From positions 124,001-188,000 of the forward strand of contig NZ_NESD01000003.1 in NCBI RefSeq assembly GCF_003063545.1: a DNA stretch of 64,000 nucleotides, written 5' to 3'. Position 1 is the stretch's first letter. Every line of letters starts with the position of its first letter. The stretch comes from Limnohabitans sp. Jir61. Its GTDB lineage: Bacteria > Pseudomonadota > Gammaproteobacteria > Burkholderiales > Burkholderiaceae_C. A program made the position numbers and the translations under genes. The notes beneath the pieces were generated by a model. The model worked only from the letters and a program-made list of their open reading frames with translations. It searched no databases and was not told where the DNA came from. Positions 1 through 12,526 of this stretch are shown here, piece by piece.

Positions 1-702
1 GACTACATTGCAGGCTTCCCCAACCACCCTCACCGAGGCTTTGAGACCGTGACCTACATGATTGCGGGTCGCATGCGCCACAAAGACAGCGGTGGCCATG
101 AAGGGCTTTTGCAAAACGGCGGTGTGCAATGGATGACTGCAGGACGAGGCCTGACACACAGCGAAATGCCCGAGCAAGAAGAAGGCGTGATGGAAGGCTT
201 TCAGCTATGGCTGAACTTGCCCGCCAAAAACAAACTGTGCGAGCCTTGGTACCGCGATATTCAAAGTGAAGATATCCCTGAAGTCACCACCGAAGAAGGC
301 GTGTTGCTGCGTGTAATTGCAGGCAGCTCACACGGCACGAAGGGTGCGGTGCAACGCGAACACACCGAACCTTTGTATTTAGACCTACTCTTTCCTGCGA
401 CGGACGGTGTTGTGTTTGAGCAGCCATTGCCAACGACACATAACGCGTTTGTGTATGTGTATCGTGGTGGTGTAGATGTGGTGCAAGGAGAAGCAAGCAC
501 CACTGTGCCTATCAAGCGCATGGCCGTGCTCACCAGCAATGGAGATGGTTTGGTGCTGCGTGCGCAAGCCAACACACGGGCCATCGTCATTGCAGGCAAA
601 CCATTGAACGAGCCCATTGCACAATACGGCCCCTTCGTGATGAACACACGCGAAGAGCTGGTGCAAGCCGTGGACGACTTTCGTGCAGGCTTGATGGGCT
701 AA
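1..702 (+). CDS. Pirin family protein (5' end cut off by window)
   Basis: The reading frame is open from base 1 and ends in TAA at 700-702, so the true start lies upstream of the window. The first codons read DYIAGFPNHPHRGFETVTYM, which is the pirin metal-site signature. The His residues of HPHRGFE and a later His-Glu pair bind Fe(II) in the N-terminal cupin half, and a second cupin half follows. Pirins are cytoplasmic iron proteins. Some bacterial members have quercetinase activity and others act as redox-sensing partners, so the substrate cannot be read here. The 114-bp gap to the next gene separates it from the Spy-like gene. An internal ATG at 58 exists but would remove the metal site, so it is not the start. 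Confidence 0.9.
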   Translation, partial: DYIAGFPNHPHRGFETVTYMIAGRMRHKDSGGHEGLLQNGGVQWMTAGRGLTHSEMPEQEEGVMEGFQLWLNLPAKNKLCEPWYRDIQSEDIPEVTTEEGVLLRVIAGSSHGTKGAVQREHTEPLYLDLLFPATDGVVFEQPLPTTHNAFVYVYRGGVDVVQGEASTTVPIKRMAVLTSNGDGLVLRAQANTRAIVIAGKPLNEPIAQYGPFVMNTREELVQAVDDFRAGLMG

Positions 703-816
703 GGTCCTGCTACAAAACTTTACGTAACTTGTGCAGCAGCGCACAGACGCGATACACAGGCGGTTCACAGTAGGAACTTGACAGAGGCACCTCGCCACTG
801 ACTTCAAGGAGCTTAG

Positions 817-3902
<3,086 letters not shown>

Positions 3903-3932
3903 TCAATCAGTAAAAAAGGAAACAGCAACGCG

Positions 3933-5039
3933 TTAGATACGCATTGGCATCACCACGTATTTAAAGGTGGTGTTTTCTGGGATGGTGATGAGTGCTGAAC
4001 TATTGGAATCAGCCAAGTCAACCTGCACCATGTCTTGGTCCATATTGGTCAAAGCATCGATCAAGTACGTGACGTTGAAACCAATTTCAATGGCGTCGCC
4101 GTTGTAATCAATTTCAAGTTCGTCGACAGCTTCTTCTTGCTCAGCATTGCTTGATGCGACGCGCAAAACACCAGGTTCTAAGTTCAGGCGAACGCCTTTG
4201 AACTTTTCGCTGGTCAAAATCGCTGTGCGCTGCAAGGTAGCGAGCAAAGCCGTACGACCCATGGTGATGGTGTTTTTGTGGTTCTTTGGAATCACACGGT
4301 TGTAGTCAGGGAACTTGCCTTCAACCAACTTGGTAACAAACTCCATTCCATCGAATGTGAACTTTGCTTGATTACCAGCAAACTGCATTTCAATTGCACC
4401 TTCTTTGTCGCTCAACAAGCGCTGCATTTCGAGCACTGTTTTGCGCGGCAAGATGACTTCTTGGCGTGGGACTTCTACATCCAGTGTTGCTGATGAAAAG
4501 GCCAAACGATGGCCATCCGTAGCAACCAAGCTGAGCTGCTTGCCTTCAGCAACAAACAGAATACCGTTCAAGTAGTAACGAATGTCATGCACTGCCATGG
4601 CGAATGACACCTGGTGCAACAACTCTTTCAAAGTCTTTTGCGGCACGCTGAAAGAAGGACCAAAGTTGGCAGCCTCTTGCACCAATGGAAAGTCTTCAGC
4701 TGGCAAGCTTTGCAAAGTAAAGCGGCTTTTGCCACCTTTCAAAATCAATTTGTTTTGGTTTGATTCCAAACTTACCGTTTGATCTGAAGGCATGGTGCGC
4801 AAGATATCAATCAGCTTACGTGCACCAACTGTCGTTGTGAAGTTGCCGGCATCACCATCGAGCTCTGCAGTCGTGCGAATTTGAATTTCTAAATCACTCG
4901 TGGTCAGTTGTAACGAACTGCCTGTTTTGCGAATCAACACGTTTGCCAAGATTGGCAATGTATGGCGACGTTCAACGATACCTGCAACAGATTGCAGAAC
5001 TGACAAAACTTTGTCTTGTGTTGCTTTCAGTACGATCAT
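3933..5039 (-). CDS. dnaN: DNA polymerase III beta sliding clamp
   Basis: 368 residues, the normal length for the clamp (E. coli 366). It begins MIVLKATQDKVLSVLQSV and ends TFKYVVMPMRI, the conserved C-terminal P-M-R hydrophobic-pocket strand. Three repeated clamp domains can be followed (about 1-125, 130-250, 255-368). The homodimer encircles DNA and tethers polymerase III and other partners. The ATG at 5039 is preceded by an AG-rich stretch. The gene lies 232 bp downstream of dnaA and 69 bp upstream of the gyrB start, all on the minus strand. Confidence 0.98.
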   Translation of the reverse strand: MIVLKATQDKVLSVLQSVAGIVERRHTLPILANVLIRKTGSSLQLTTSDLEIQIRTTAELDGDAGNFTTTVGARKLIDILRTMPSDQTVSLESNQNKLILKGGKSRFTLQSLPAEDFPLVQEAANFGPSFSVPQKTLKELLHQVSFAMAVHDIRYYLNGILFVAEGKQLSLVATDGHRLAFSSATLDVEVPRQEVILPRKTVLEMQRLLSDKEGAIEMQFAGNQAKFTFDGMEFVTKLVEGKFPDYNRVIPKNHKNTITMGRTALLATLQRTAILTSEKFKGVRLNLEPGVLRVASSNAEQEEAVDELEIDYNGDAIEIGFNVTYLIDALTNMDQDMVQVDLADSNSSALITIPENTTFKYVVMPMRI

Positions 5040-5271
5040 CTCTTCCTCTTGTTTTCTTTATTTAAATTAGTAGTAGTAGATAAGCAAAGCATCTTTCTGT
5101 GGACAACAGCATTTTCCTCTTTTTTTTCAAGTACTTGGACTCACCCTTAAGGTGTTGGCAAGCTTGCTTTTCTGCTGTCGTTCAAAAGGGGATAACTTCT
5201 TAATTCCTACTTTTCTGTGGATAACTCTGGTGTTGTCCAGAAACTATCCACAAGGTTGTTGTTTTAGCTGT
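5040..5271. other. dnaA-dnaN intergenic region, candidate oriC part 1
   Basis: No gene fits here. It holds a perfect DnaA box (TGTGGATAA, 5216-5224) and two boxes with one mismatch (TGTGGACAA at 5098-5106; CTATCCACA at 5244-5252). An AT-rich segment (5045-5090) contains four tandem TAG trinucleotides (5068-5079), read 5'-3' towards the boxes. Read 3'-5' these are GAT repeats, the form of the DnaA-trio element described in the B. subtilis origin. The dnaN promoter must also lie here. Whether the functional origin is this gap or the one upstream of dnaA cannot be settled by eye. Confidence 0.65.
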
Positions 5272-6684
5272 TTAGCCCTTGAGTGTTTGTTCAAGAACAT
5301 GCAGCTGTTGGTTTAAATCAGCCATTTGCTGCCGTTCGGCGGTAATTTTGCGCACTGCGTGGAGCACAGTTGTGTGATCACGGCCTCCAAACAGCTCACC
5401 GATCTCTGGAAGACTCTTTTGTGTGAGTTCTTTCGCAAGATACATAGCAATTTGGCGAGGCCTTGCAATCGACGCTGGACGCTTCTTAGAGTACATGTCT
5501 GCTACTTTGATCTTGTAATAGTCAGCGACAGTTTTTTGGATGTTCTCTACGGAAATTTGGCGGTTTTGGATAGAAAGCAAATCACGCAGAGCATCGCGAG
5601 CTAGCTGAATTGAAATTTCTTTCTGATTGAACCGCGAGTAAGCCAAGATTTTGCGTAGCGCACCTTCTAATTCACGCACGTTAGAGCGCACGTTCTTGGC
5701 CACGAAAAATGCCACTTCTTCTGGCATTTCAGAGCCTTCTGCGCGTGACTTGCTAATCAAAATCGCCACACGCATTTCAAGTTCAGGCGGCTCGATGGCC
5801 ACGGTCAAGCCTGCATCAAAGCGAGAGACCAAACGCTCATGGATGTCGGTGAGACCCTTTGGATAGGTGTCACTCGTCATGATGATGTGGGACTTTTTGG
5901 CTAGCAGCGCTTCAAACGCGTTGAAAAACTCTTCTTGCGTACGCTCTTTGTTGGCAAAGAACTGAACATCATCAATCAAAAGCAAGTCGAGCGAGTGATA
6001 ACGCTCTTTGAATTCATCAAAAGTTTTGCGTTGGTAAGCTTTAACCACATCCGAAACAAACTGTTCGGCATGGATGTAGAGAACTTTGGCTTCAGGGCGT
6101 TCTGACAAGAGCTTATTACCCACCGCGTGCATCAAATGAGTTTTACCTAAACCCACACCACCGTAAATGAACAAAGGGTTGTACAACTGCCCTGGCATGG
6201 TAGCCACATGCATGGCCGCAGCACGAGCCATTCGGTTAGCCGTACCTTCAACCAAAGTGTCAAAGGTCAGCGCAGTGTTGAGGCGTGTACGTGGGCCGCT
6301 GGGGATGCCTTCTTCTAAGCCAACAAAGCTTTCAGGTAAGGATTCGAGTTCTTGAGAAAACGAGACAGGCTTAATTCTGACGGGAGTTTCTTTGGGAGTG
6401 ATCGCTAACTCAACTTGAATTGGCTGGCCATGGAGTTGCTGCAGCAAACCCGCTACGCGGTTAGCATATTGGGCACGGATCCAATCCAATTTAAAGCGGT
6501 TACCAACAAAAATAACGACTTTGCTTAAGTCGTCAGCCACGTTGGCAACGAGCGGTTTAATCCACGTGTTGAACTGTTGTTCCGGCAGTTCTTGCGCCAA
6601 TTGATCAACGCAAGCTTGCCACAAACCGTCACCTGATGGGGGTGGTAGGCCGTCAGCGGCAGAGGAAGGTAGACCCTGATTCAT
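5272..6684 (-). CDS. dnaA: Chromosomal replication initiator DnaA
   Basis: 470 residues. Domain I (about 20-90, with [20 protein letters not shown]) binds DnaB and regulators. Domain II is a short linker. Domain III is the AAA+ ATPase, with Walker A GGVGLGKT at 175-182, Walker [11 protein letters not shown], and a sensor/arginine-finger region [11 protein letters not shown]. Domain IV has the DNA-binding signature [15 protein letters not shown]. It oligomerises on DnaA boxes and opens the origin. Boxes lie on both sides of the gene, consistent with autoregulation. It starts at ATG 6684, within 15-20 bp of a near-consensus box (6697-6705). Confidence 0.98.
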   Translation of the reverse strand: MNQGLPSSAADGLPPPSGDGLWQACVDQLAQELPEQQFNTWIKPLVANVADDLSKVVIFVGNRFKLDWIRAQYANRVAGLLQQLHGQPIQVELAITPKETPVRIKPVSFSQELESLPESFVGLEEGIPSGPRTRLNTALTFDTLVEGTANRMARAAAMHVATMPGQLYNPLFIYGGVGLGKTHLMHAVGNKLLSERPEAKVLYIHAEQFVSDVVKAYQRKTFDEFKERYHSLDLLLIDDVQFFANKERTQEEFFNAFEALLAKKSHIIMTSDTYPKGLTDIHERLVSRFDAGLTVAIEPPELEMRVAILISKSRAEGSEMPEEVAFFVAKNVRSNVRELEGALRKILAYSRFNQKEISIQLARDALRDLLSIQNRQISVENIQKTVADYYKIKVADMYSKKRPASIARPRQIAMYLAKELTQKSLPEIGELFGGRDHTTVLHAVRKITAERQQMADLNQQLHVLEQTLKG

Positions 6685-6887
6685 GAGATATTTTTCTGTG
6701 GATAGCTGCCTTTAAAAGACAGGCAATAGAGCACTTTATCAAAAAATTATCCACAGGGCGCACAAATTTGTAAGTCTTTTAAAAAAGCCAAGCTAAAAAG
6801 AGTGTGGATAAAAGTCTGCAAGTGCCCCAAAAGTTTGAGATAATCATTGGTTTCCCTGATCTCAGGGCTTAGCTTTTTGGAAAAATC
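6685..6887. other. rpmH-dnaA intergenic region, candidate oriC part 2
   Basis: A divergent promoter region between dnaA (left) and rpmH (right). It contains two perfect DnaA boxes (TTATCCACA at 6747-6755 and TGTGGATAA at 6803-6811) and one with a single mismatch (TGTGGATAG, 6697-6705), set in AT-rich DNA. In several proteobacteria the origin lies between rpmH and dnaA, so this is as good a candidate as the dnaA-dnaN gap. It also carries an extended -10 for rpmH. Confidence 0.65.
6836..6844 (+). promoter_or_regulatory. Extended -10 promoter of rpmH operon
   Basis: TGAGATAAT is an extended -10 element (TG-N-GATAAT) 44 nt before the rpmH ATG. No clear -35 is visible, as is common with extended -10 promoters. 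A small perfect hairpin (CCCTGA-TC-TCAGGG, 6854-6867) follows in the leader. Confidence 0.45.
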
Positions 6888-7022
6888 ATGAAACGCACTT
6901 ACCAGCCTTCTAAAACCCGTCGCGCCCGTACCCATGGCTTTTTGGTCCGCATGAAAACACGCGGTGGCCGCGCTGTGATCAACGCACGCCGCGCCAAAGG
7001 TCGCAAACGTCTGGCTGTCTAA
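6888..7022 (+). CDS. rpmH: 50S ribosomal protein L34
   Basis: 44 residues, starting [18 protein letters not shown] and ending [10 protein letters not shown], the invariant L34 sequence. It is a very basic protein of the large ribosomal subunit. It is the first gene of the rpmH-rnpA-yidD-yidC cluster that lies opposite dnaA in most proteobacteria. rnpA begins four bases after its stop, so translation is probably coupled. Confidence 0.97.
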   Translation: MKRTYQPSKTRRARTHGFLVRMKTRGGRAVINARRAKGRKRLAV

Positions 7023-7025
7023 TTT

Positions 7026-7460
7026 TTGACCGCTGAACAGGCCCGCGACCCAAGCGCCGTGGAACGTCTGAAACAGTGGTCAGAATTTCAGGCCGTCATG
7101 TCGGCAGGATCTGTGGCACGTACGCCGCATTTTGTGTTGCACCAGTGGCAACCATCTGCCAAAGCCTCAACAGGGTCTGGGTTTGAACAAACCCCGACCC
7201 TGTTTGTCGATGGTGTGTTGATGATGGGCGCACTCACCCCAAAACGGTGGGCCAAGCGTGCCGTTACGCGCAACTTAATTCGACGACAAGTTCACGCGGT
7301 TTCGCGTGAGTTTGAAAAAGGCTTGATGCCGACCGCCTATGTGGTTCGCTTGCGAGCAACGTTTAACCCGAAAAAGTTTGTGAGTGCATCCTCGGATGCG
7401 CTGAAACAAACGGTTCGAGAAGAGCTCAAACAATTGTTTGGCCGAGTGAGCACCGCATGA
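7026..7460 (+). CDS. rnpA: Ribonuclease P protein component
   Basis: Protein subunit that helps the RnpB ribozyme bind pre-tRNA 5' leaders. The family core is visible: ERLKQWSEFQAVMSAG at the N-terminus and the RNR motif region KRAVTRNLIRRQVHAVSREF (about residues 80-99), followed by YVVRLR. The start is uncertain. TTG at 7026 follows the rpmH stop by three bases and gives 144 residues. GTG at 7059 starts directly before ERLK, where most homologues begin, and would give 133 residues. Neither has a clear Shine-Dalgarno site. The 3' end overlaps yidD by ATGA. Confidence 0.9.
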   Translation: MTAEQARDPSAVERLKQWSEFQAVMSAGSVARTPHFVLHQWQPSAKASTGSGFEQTPTLFVDGVLMMGALTPKRWAKRAVTRNLIRRQVHAVSREFEKGLMPTAYVVRLRATFNPKKFVSASSDALKQTVREELKQLFGRVSTA

Positions 7461-7720
7461 TGCAGTCAATTTTGATGACATTGGTGCGTGGTTATCGTTT
7501 GCTGCTCAGCCCGTGGCTAGGTTCGTCGTGTCGGTTTGAACCTACGTGTTCCGTGTATTCGCTGCAAGCTTTAGAGCTTCATGGTGCCGCACGGGGTAGC
7601 TATTTGACTTTGCACCGTTTGGCACGTTGTCATCCTTGGTGTGTTGGCGGGAATGATCCTGTTCCACCTGCTTTGTTTAGCTCTTTGACCTCTTCCAACT
7701 CAGGAAAGAAAACTTCATGA
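7457..7720 (+). CDS. yidD: Membrane protein insertion efficiency factor YidD
   Basis: 87 residues of the YidD/UPF0161 family, a small inner-membrane-associated protein that aids YidC-dependent insertion. The family hallmark RFEPTCSVYSLQALELHG is at about residues 26-43, followed by RLARCHPWCVGGNDPVP. It begins at an ATG that overlaps the rnpA stop (ATGA) and ends with a TGA that overlaps the yidC start in the same way, so the three genes should be translated together. Confidence 0.95.
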   Translation: MMQSILMTLVRGYRLLLSPWLGSSCRFEPTCSVYSLQALELHGAARGSYLTLHRLARCHPWCVGGNDPVPPALFSSLTSSNSGKKTS

Positions 7721-9426
7721 ATGACATTCGCCGCACCATTTTGTGGGTGATCTTTGGTTTCTCCATGGTTCTTTTGTGGGACCAATGGCAAGTTCACAAC
7801 GGAAACAAGGCCACGTTTTTCCCAACGCCTGCACAGCAAGCCAAAGTAGCGCCAGATGCTGCTTCTGCCTTACCGCAAGCGGCAGGCGTACCAGCGGCAG
7901 TTTTGCCACAAGGCACCGCAGCAGCAGTTCCTTCGGTTGAAACGCGTGCAGCTACCAAAGAGTTGGTGCAAATCGAAACAGACGTTGCCAAAATCAGTTT
8001 TGACACAGAAGGCGGCACCTTGGTGCGTCTTGAGTTGTTGAAGCATGCGGATGAACACAAGCATGGCAGCAATGTGGTGTTGCTGGATGACAGCAAAGAC
8101 CGCATCTATACCGCACAAACGGGTTTGATTTCCAGCGTTCCCGGCGTGGCATTGCCTACACATAAATCAGTGATGACGGTCCGCCCAGGCGCACGCCAAC
8201 TCAAAGAGGGTGACAACGAGTTGTCCATTACGTTTGAATCTGCGGCACAAGGTGGCGTGAAACTGGTAAAGACCTACACCGTCAAGCGCGGCGCTTACGA
8301 CATGGTTGTGAAGCACGACATCGTGAACACAGGCGCACAAGATGTGGCGCCTCAGTTGTATTTCCAATTGGTGCGTGACGGCAACAAGCCTACTGGCGAA
8401 TCTTCGTTTTACTCCACCTTCACTGGCCCTGCGATTTACACAGAAGCCAAGAAATATCAAAAGGTGGAATTTGCTGACATCAAAAAGAAAAAAGTAGATG
8501 TTGAAAAGCAATCCACCACAGGCTACATCGCCATGGTGCAGCATTACTTTGCCAGCGCTTGGATCTTGCCCGAGGGCATGAGCCGTGACATTTCAATCGA
8601 TGCCGTGGATATTGGTTCCACCATGCCCGATTGCTGCTACCGCGTGACGATGATTTCTCCTTTGGAGGCTATCAAACCGGGTCAGACAAAGAGCATTGCT
8701 GCCACCTTGTACGCTGGCCCACAAGAAGAGAAAAAACTCGAAGCTCTTTACCCAGGGTTGGAGTTGGTCAAAGACTACGGCTGGTTGACCATTTTGGCCA
8801 AGCCTTTGTTTTGGTTGTTGCACCAACTCAACAACATTTTGGGAAACTGGGGCTGGTCTATCGTCAGCTTGGTGGTCTTGCTCAAAGCGGCGTTCTATTG
8901 GTTGAATGCACACGCTTACCAAAGCATGGCCAAGATGAAAGCCATCAATCCAAAAATCATGGAAATGCGCGAACGTCTCAAAGACAATCCGCAACAAATG
9001 CAAATGGAGATGATGAAGATTTACCGCGAAGAAAAGGTCAACCCCATGGGTGGTTGCGTTCCTATCGCGCTTCAAATTCCGGTGTTCATTGCCTTGTATT
9101 GGGTGTTGTTGTCGACAGTTGAAATTCGCAACGCACCTTGGATGGGCTGGATTCACGACCTGTCAGCGCCGGACCCGTACTTCATTTTGCCCATCTTCAT
9201 GACGCTGACCACAATGTTGCAAACAGCATTGAACCCCGCGCCACCAGATCCTATGCAAGCCAAAATGATGTGGATCATGCCGCTGGCCTTCAGCGTGATG
9301 TTCTTCTTCTTCCCTGCCGGCTTGGTGCTCTACTGGATCACCAACAACGTGTTGTCAATCACTCAGCAGTGGCTCATCAACACGCGCATGGGCGTGCCAC
9401 CACAATTCAACTTGCCCAAGTTCTGA
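7717..9426 (+). CDS. yidC: Membrane protein insertase YidC
   Basis: 569 residues. An N-terminal membrane anchor (about 5-22) is followed by an Ala/Pro-rich linker, a large periplasmic beta-supersandwich domain (about 70-350), then the conserved five-helix insertase core (about 360-550). The core includes the cytoplasmic coiled region [20 protein letters not shown] and [20 protein letters not shown]. It inserts and folds inner-membrane proteins alone or with SecYEG. It starts at the ATG overlapping the yidD stop and is followed by a strong terminator. Confidence 0.97.
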   Translation: MNDIRRTILWVIFGFSMVLLWDQWQVHNGNKATFFPTPAQQAKVAPDAASALPQAAGVPAAVLPQGTAAAVPSVETRAATKELVQIETDVAKISFDTEGGTLVRLELLKHADEHKHGSNVVLLDDSKDRIYTAQTGLISSVPGVALPTHKSVMTVRPGARQLKEGDNELSITFESAAQGGVKLVKTYTVKRGAYDMVVKHDIVNTGAQDVAPQLYFQLVRDGNKPTGESSFYSTFTGPAIYTEAKKYQKVEFADIKKKKVDVEKQSTTGYIAMVQHYFASAWILPEGMSRDISIDAVDIGSTMPDCCYRVTMISPLEAIKPGQTKSIAATLYAGPQEEKKLEALYPGLELVKDYGWLTILAKPLFWLLHQLNNILGNWGWSIVSLVVLLKAAFYWLNAHAYQSMAKMKAINPKIMEMRERLKDNPQQMQMEMMKIYREEKVNPMGGCVPIALQIPVFIALYWVLLSTVEIRNAPWMGWIHDLSAPDPYFILPIFMTLTTMLQTALNPAPPDPMQAKMMWIMPLAFSVMFFFFPAGLVLYWITNNVLSITQQWLINTRMGVPPQFNLPKF

Positions 9427-9444
9427 TTTAGAAAATTGGCATTC

Positions 9445-9479
9445 AAAAACCCGCCATCTTCGGATGGCGGGTTTTTTTC
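9445..9479 (+). terminator. Rho-independent terminator after yidC
   Basis: A nine-base-pair stem CCCGCCATC / GATGGCGGG closed by a TTCG tetraloop (9459-9462), preceded by an A run and followed by seven T. It lies 18 bp after the yidC stop and 15 bp before the mnmE start. The tail is an ideal intrinsic terminator. Confidence 0.9.
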
Positions 9480-9493
9480 TGGACAATCTACCC

Positions 9494-10933
9494 ATGCTTT
9501 CTCAACACGACGCCCCCATCATTGCCATTGCCACCGCCCCCGGTCGTGGAGCCGTGGGCATCGTGCGCGTCAGCGGAAAAAACTTAGGCGCATTGATAGA
9601 AGCACTGTGTGGCCGAGCACTGAAGCCACGCGAAGCCACGTATTTGCCTTTGCCAGACGAAACAGGTGCACCAATAGACCATGTGTTGGCGCTGCACTTT
9701 CCAGGCCCCAATAGCTACACAGGCGAAGACGTGTTGGAGCTGCAGGCCCATGGTGGCCCTGTGGTGTTGCAGCTCATCTTGGCCCGTTGTTTGCAGGTGG
9801 GGGCAACGTTAAATGAGCAGAACAAACCATTGCTCAGTGGCCTTCGCTTGGCCCAGCCAGGTGAGTTCACGCAACGTGCTTTCTTGAATCACAAGCTTGA
9901 TTTAGCCCAAGCCGAAGCCGTGGCCGATTTGATCGATGCCAGTACCGAAGCTGCAGCACGCGGTGCGAGCCGTTCGTTAGCGGGGGCGTTCTCGAATGAA
10001 ATTCACCAGTTGCGTGATGCGCTAATTCACCTGCGCATGTTGGTCGAGGCGACACTGGATTTTCCCGAAGAAGACATCGATTTTTTAAAGCAAGCCGATG
10101 CTCAAGGCCAGTTAACGCGTTTGCAACAAAACTTGGCACGCGTGATGGCACAAACGAAGCAAGGCGCGTTGCTGCGAGAGGGCATTCGAGTGGTCATTGC
10201 AGGCCAGCCCAATGCAGGTAAAAGCTCCTTGCTTAATGCCTTAGCGGGCGCAGAGTTGGCCATCGTCACGCCTATTGCCGGCACCACACGTGATGTGGTG
10301 CAGCAAACAATCCAGATAGAAGGCGTGCCCTTGCATGTGGTGGACACGGCAGGTTTGCGCGAGCATCCAGATGTAGATGAGGTCGAACGCATTGGCATTG
10401 CCCGTGCATGGGATCAAATTGGCCAAGCTGATGCTGTGCTGTTTTTGCATGACCTCACGCGCAAAGATGAAGCCGCATATGCTGAAGCTGACCTGCAAAT
10501 AGAACAAACCTTGCAAGATAAGTTAGATACCCATGTGCCCGTTTTGCATCTGTGGAACAAAGCGGATGCAAACAGCATAGTCGCAACCGTGCCCAACCAA
10601 GCTGGCACGACAACATCCACACACATCACCTTGTCGGCCAAAACTGGCGATGGCTTACCGGCCCTGCGCCAACAGCTGCTGAATGTGGTGGGTTGGCAAG
10701 GCGGGAGCGCCGAGGGCATGTTCATGGCCCGCGAGCGCCACGTACAAGCTTTGCACGAGGTCGATGAACATCTCATGCTGGCCAACGCTAGCTTGCAAGC
10801 GCAGGTCCCAGCGCTCGACTTGCTGGCCGAAGAGCTGCGACTGAGCCAAAACGCACTCAACACCATCACGGGCGAATTCTCACCAGATGATTTGTTAGGC
10901 GTGATCTTCTCCAGCTTTTGCATCGGCAAATAA
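9494..10933 (+). CDS. mnmE: tRNA uridine-5-carboxymethylaminomethyl GTPase
   Basis: 479 residues. MnmE works with MnmG to modify U34 of certain tRNAs. The N-terminal folate-binding domain starts [20 protein letters not shown], the helical domain follows, and the G domain is inserted near residue 236 (G1 [15 protein letters not shown]3 DTAG, G4 NKAD). The C-terminal CIGK motif, whose Cys is family-invariant, closes the protein. An ATG 30 bp upstream (9464) lies inside the terminator stem, so the ATG at 9494 is taken as the start. Confidence 0.97.
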   Translation: MLSQHDAPIIAIATAPGRGAVGIVRVSGKNLGALIEALCGRALKPREATYLPLPDETGAPIDHVLALHFPGPNSYTGEDVLELQAHGGPVVLQLILARCLQVGATLNEQNKPLLSGLRLAQPGEFTQRAFLNHKLDLAQAEAVADLIDASTEAAARGASRSLAGAFSNEIHQLRDALIHLRMLVEATLDFPEEDIDFLKQADAQGQLTRLQQNLARVMAQTKQGALLREGIRVVIAGQPNAGKSSLLNALAGAELAIVTPIAGTTRDVVQQTIQIEGVPLHVVDTAGLREHPDVDEVERIGIARAWDQIGQADAVLFLHDLTRKDEAAYAEADLQIEQTLQDKLDTHVPVLHLWNKADANSIVATVPNQAGTTTSTHITLSAKTGDGLPALRQQLLNVVGWQGGSAEGMFMARERHVQALHEVDEHLMLANASLQAQVPALDLLAEELRLSQNALNTITGEFSPDDLLGVIFSSFCIGK

Positions 10934-10958
10934 GCCACCCCACCGATAAAATGAAGCG

Positions 10959-11972
10959 ATGACCCAAAACCACGCACACACCACAGTCACACAGTCGCTG
11001 TTGGATGACCAGCGCATTTTGCAACTCGCTCATGACACGCTCGACATTGAGGCCGATGCCGTGCGTCACTTGCGCAATGGTTTGTCGCCAAGCTTTGTGC
11101 AAGCTGTGCACGCCATTCTCAAAGTTAAAGGCCGTGTGGTCGTGATGGGCATGGGCAAAAGCGGCCATGTGGGTCGCAAGATAACTGCCACACTTGCTTC
11201 AACCGGAACCCCCGCCATGTTTGTTCATCCGGCCGAAGCCAGCCATGGCGACTTGGGCATGGTGAAAGACACCGACTTGGTCATTGCTATTTCTAACAGC
11301 GGTGAAAGCGACGAGCTCGCTGCGATTTTGCCGGTGCTCAAGCGTCAAGGCGTTCCATTGGTGGCACTCACAGGTGGTGCAGATTCAACCTTGGCGAATC
11401 ACGCCGACATCGTGCTCAATACCGGCGTGCTGAAAGAAGCTTGCCCTCTCAACTTGGCCCCCACCGCCAGTACCACCGCACAGATGGCGATGGGCGATGC
11501 ATTGGCAGTTGCGTTGCTAGACGCACGTGGTTTCAGAGCCGAAGACTTTGCCCGCTCACACCCAGGGGGCGCGTTGGGCCGCCGCTTACTAACGCATGTG
11601 AGCGATGTCATGCGTAGCGGCGATGCTGTGCCAAGCGTTTTACCAACAGTCAGTTTCAGCGACTTAATGCGTGAGATGAGCGCCAAAGGCTTGGGCGCAT
11701 CGGCGGTTGTGGATGCCAATAAACAAGTGTTGGGCATCTTCACCGATGGTGACTTGCGCCGCTTGATCGAAACCGGCACAGACATGCGTCAGCTAACTGC
11801 GCAACAAGTCATGCACGCCAACCCACGCACTGTCCGCTCTGGCGCATTAGCCGCTGAAGCGGCAGAGCTGATGGAGTTGCATCGCATCACCAGCGTGCTG
11901 GTCGTGGACGAGCAAGGCACACTGTGTGGTGCACTCAACACCAACGACCTCATGCGCGCGAAAGTCATCTGA
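10959..11972 (+). CDS. kdsD: D-arabinose-5-phosphate isomerase
   Basis: 337 residues of the KpsF/GutQ/KdsD family. It interconverts ribulose-5-phosphate and arabinose-5-phosphate, the first step of Kdo synthesis for LPS. A SIS sugar-isomerase domain occupies about 30-190 (MGMGKSGHVGRKI, SNSGESDEL, LNLAPTASTT) and two CBS domains occupy about 205-337. It is 25 bp after mnmE and its stop overlaps the kdsC start by one base (TGATG), giving a kdsD-kdsC-lptC operon. Confidence 0.95.
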   Translation: MTQNHAHTTVTQSLLDDQRILQLAHDTLDIEADAVRHLRNGLSPSFVQAVHAILKVKGRVVVMGMGKSGHVGRKITATLASTGTPAMFVHPAEASHGDLGMVKDTDLVIAISNSGESDELAAILPVLKRQGVPLVALTGGADSTLANHADIVLNTGVLKEACPLNLAPTASTTAQMAMGDALAVALLDARGFRAEDFARSHPGGALGRRLLTHVSDVMRSGDAVPSVLPTVSFSDLMREMSAKGLGASAVVDANKQVLGIFTDGDLRRLIETGTDMRQLTAQQVMHANPRTVRSGALAAEAAELMELHRITSVLVVDEQGTLCGALNTNDLMRAKVI

Positions 11973-12526
11973 TGAGCACTCATACACCCGCGTTGAACAT
12001 AGACCCAGCCATTCTGTTGCGCGCGCAAAACGTGCGCGTGGCGTTCTTTGACGTAGATGGCGTGCTCACCGATGGCGGGTTGCTGTTCACTGAAAGCGGT
12101 GAAACCATCAAACGCTTTTGTACGCTCGATGGCCATGGATTGAAGATGCTGCAAAAAGCAGGCATCACACCCGCTGTCATCACAGGGCGCGACAGTGCAC
12201 CATTGCGTGCACGCCTCAAAGCGTTGGGCATCACGCATGTGCGTTACGACACCGAAGACAAGGCACCCGCCGCACAAGAAATTTTGAACGAACTGGGTCT
12301 TGACTGGTCGCAAGCCGCACACATGGGCGACGATTGGCCAGACATGGCGGTGATGACCCGTGCTGCATTTGCTTGTGCTCCGAGCAACGCGCACATCGAA
12401 GTCAAAGCCATTTCGCATTACGTGACAGATCGCGCGGGCGGTCATGGCGCAGCGCGTGAGTTTTGCGATTTGTTGCTGGTTGCGAGTGGTCGCTACGCTG
12501 AACTTTTGCGAGGTTATCTCGCATGA
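11972..12526 (+). CDS. kdsC: 3-deoxy-D-manno-octulosonate 8-phosphate phosphatase
   Basis: 184 residues, HAD superfamily C0 type, normally a tetramer. Motif I is FFDVDGVLTDG (about 26-36) with the nucleophile Asp and acid/base Asp. Motif II/III regions include VITGRDSAPLRARL and the metal-binding MGDDWPDMAVM. It dephosphorylates Kdo-8-P to Kdo. The ATG at 11972 overlaps the kdsD stop, which decides the start over an in-frame GTG 48 bp upstream inside kdsD. Confidence 0.95.
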   Translation: MSTHTPALNIDPAILLRAQNVRVAFFDVDGVLTDGGLLFTESGETIKRFCTLDGHGLKMLQKAGITPAVITGRDSAPLRARLKALGITHVRYDTEDKAPAAQEILNELGLDWSQAAHMGDDWPDMAVMTRAAFACAPSNAHIEVKAISHYVTDRAGGHGAAREFCDLLLVASGRYAELLRGYLA

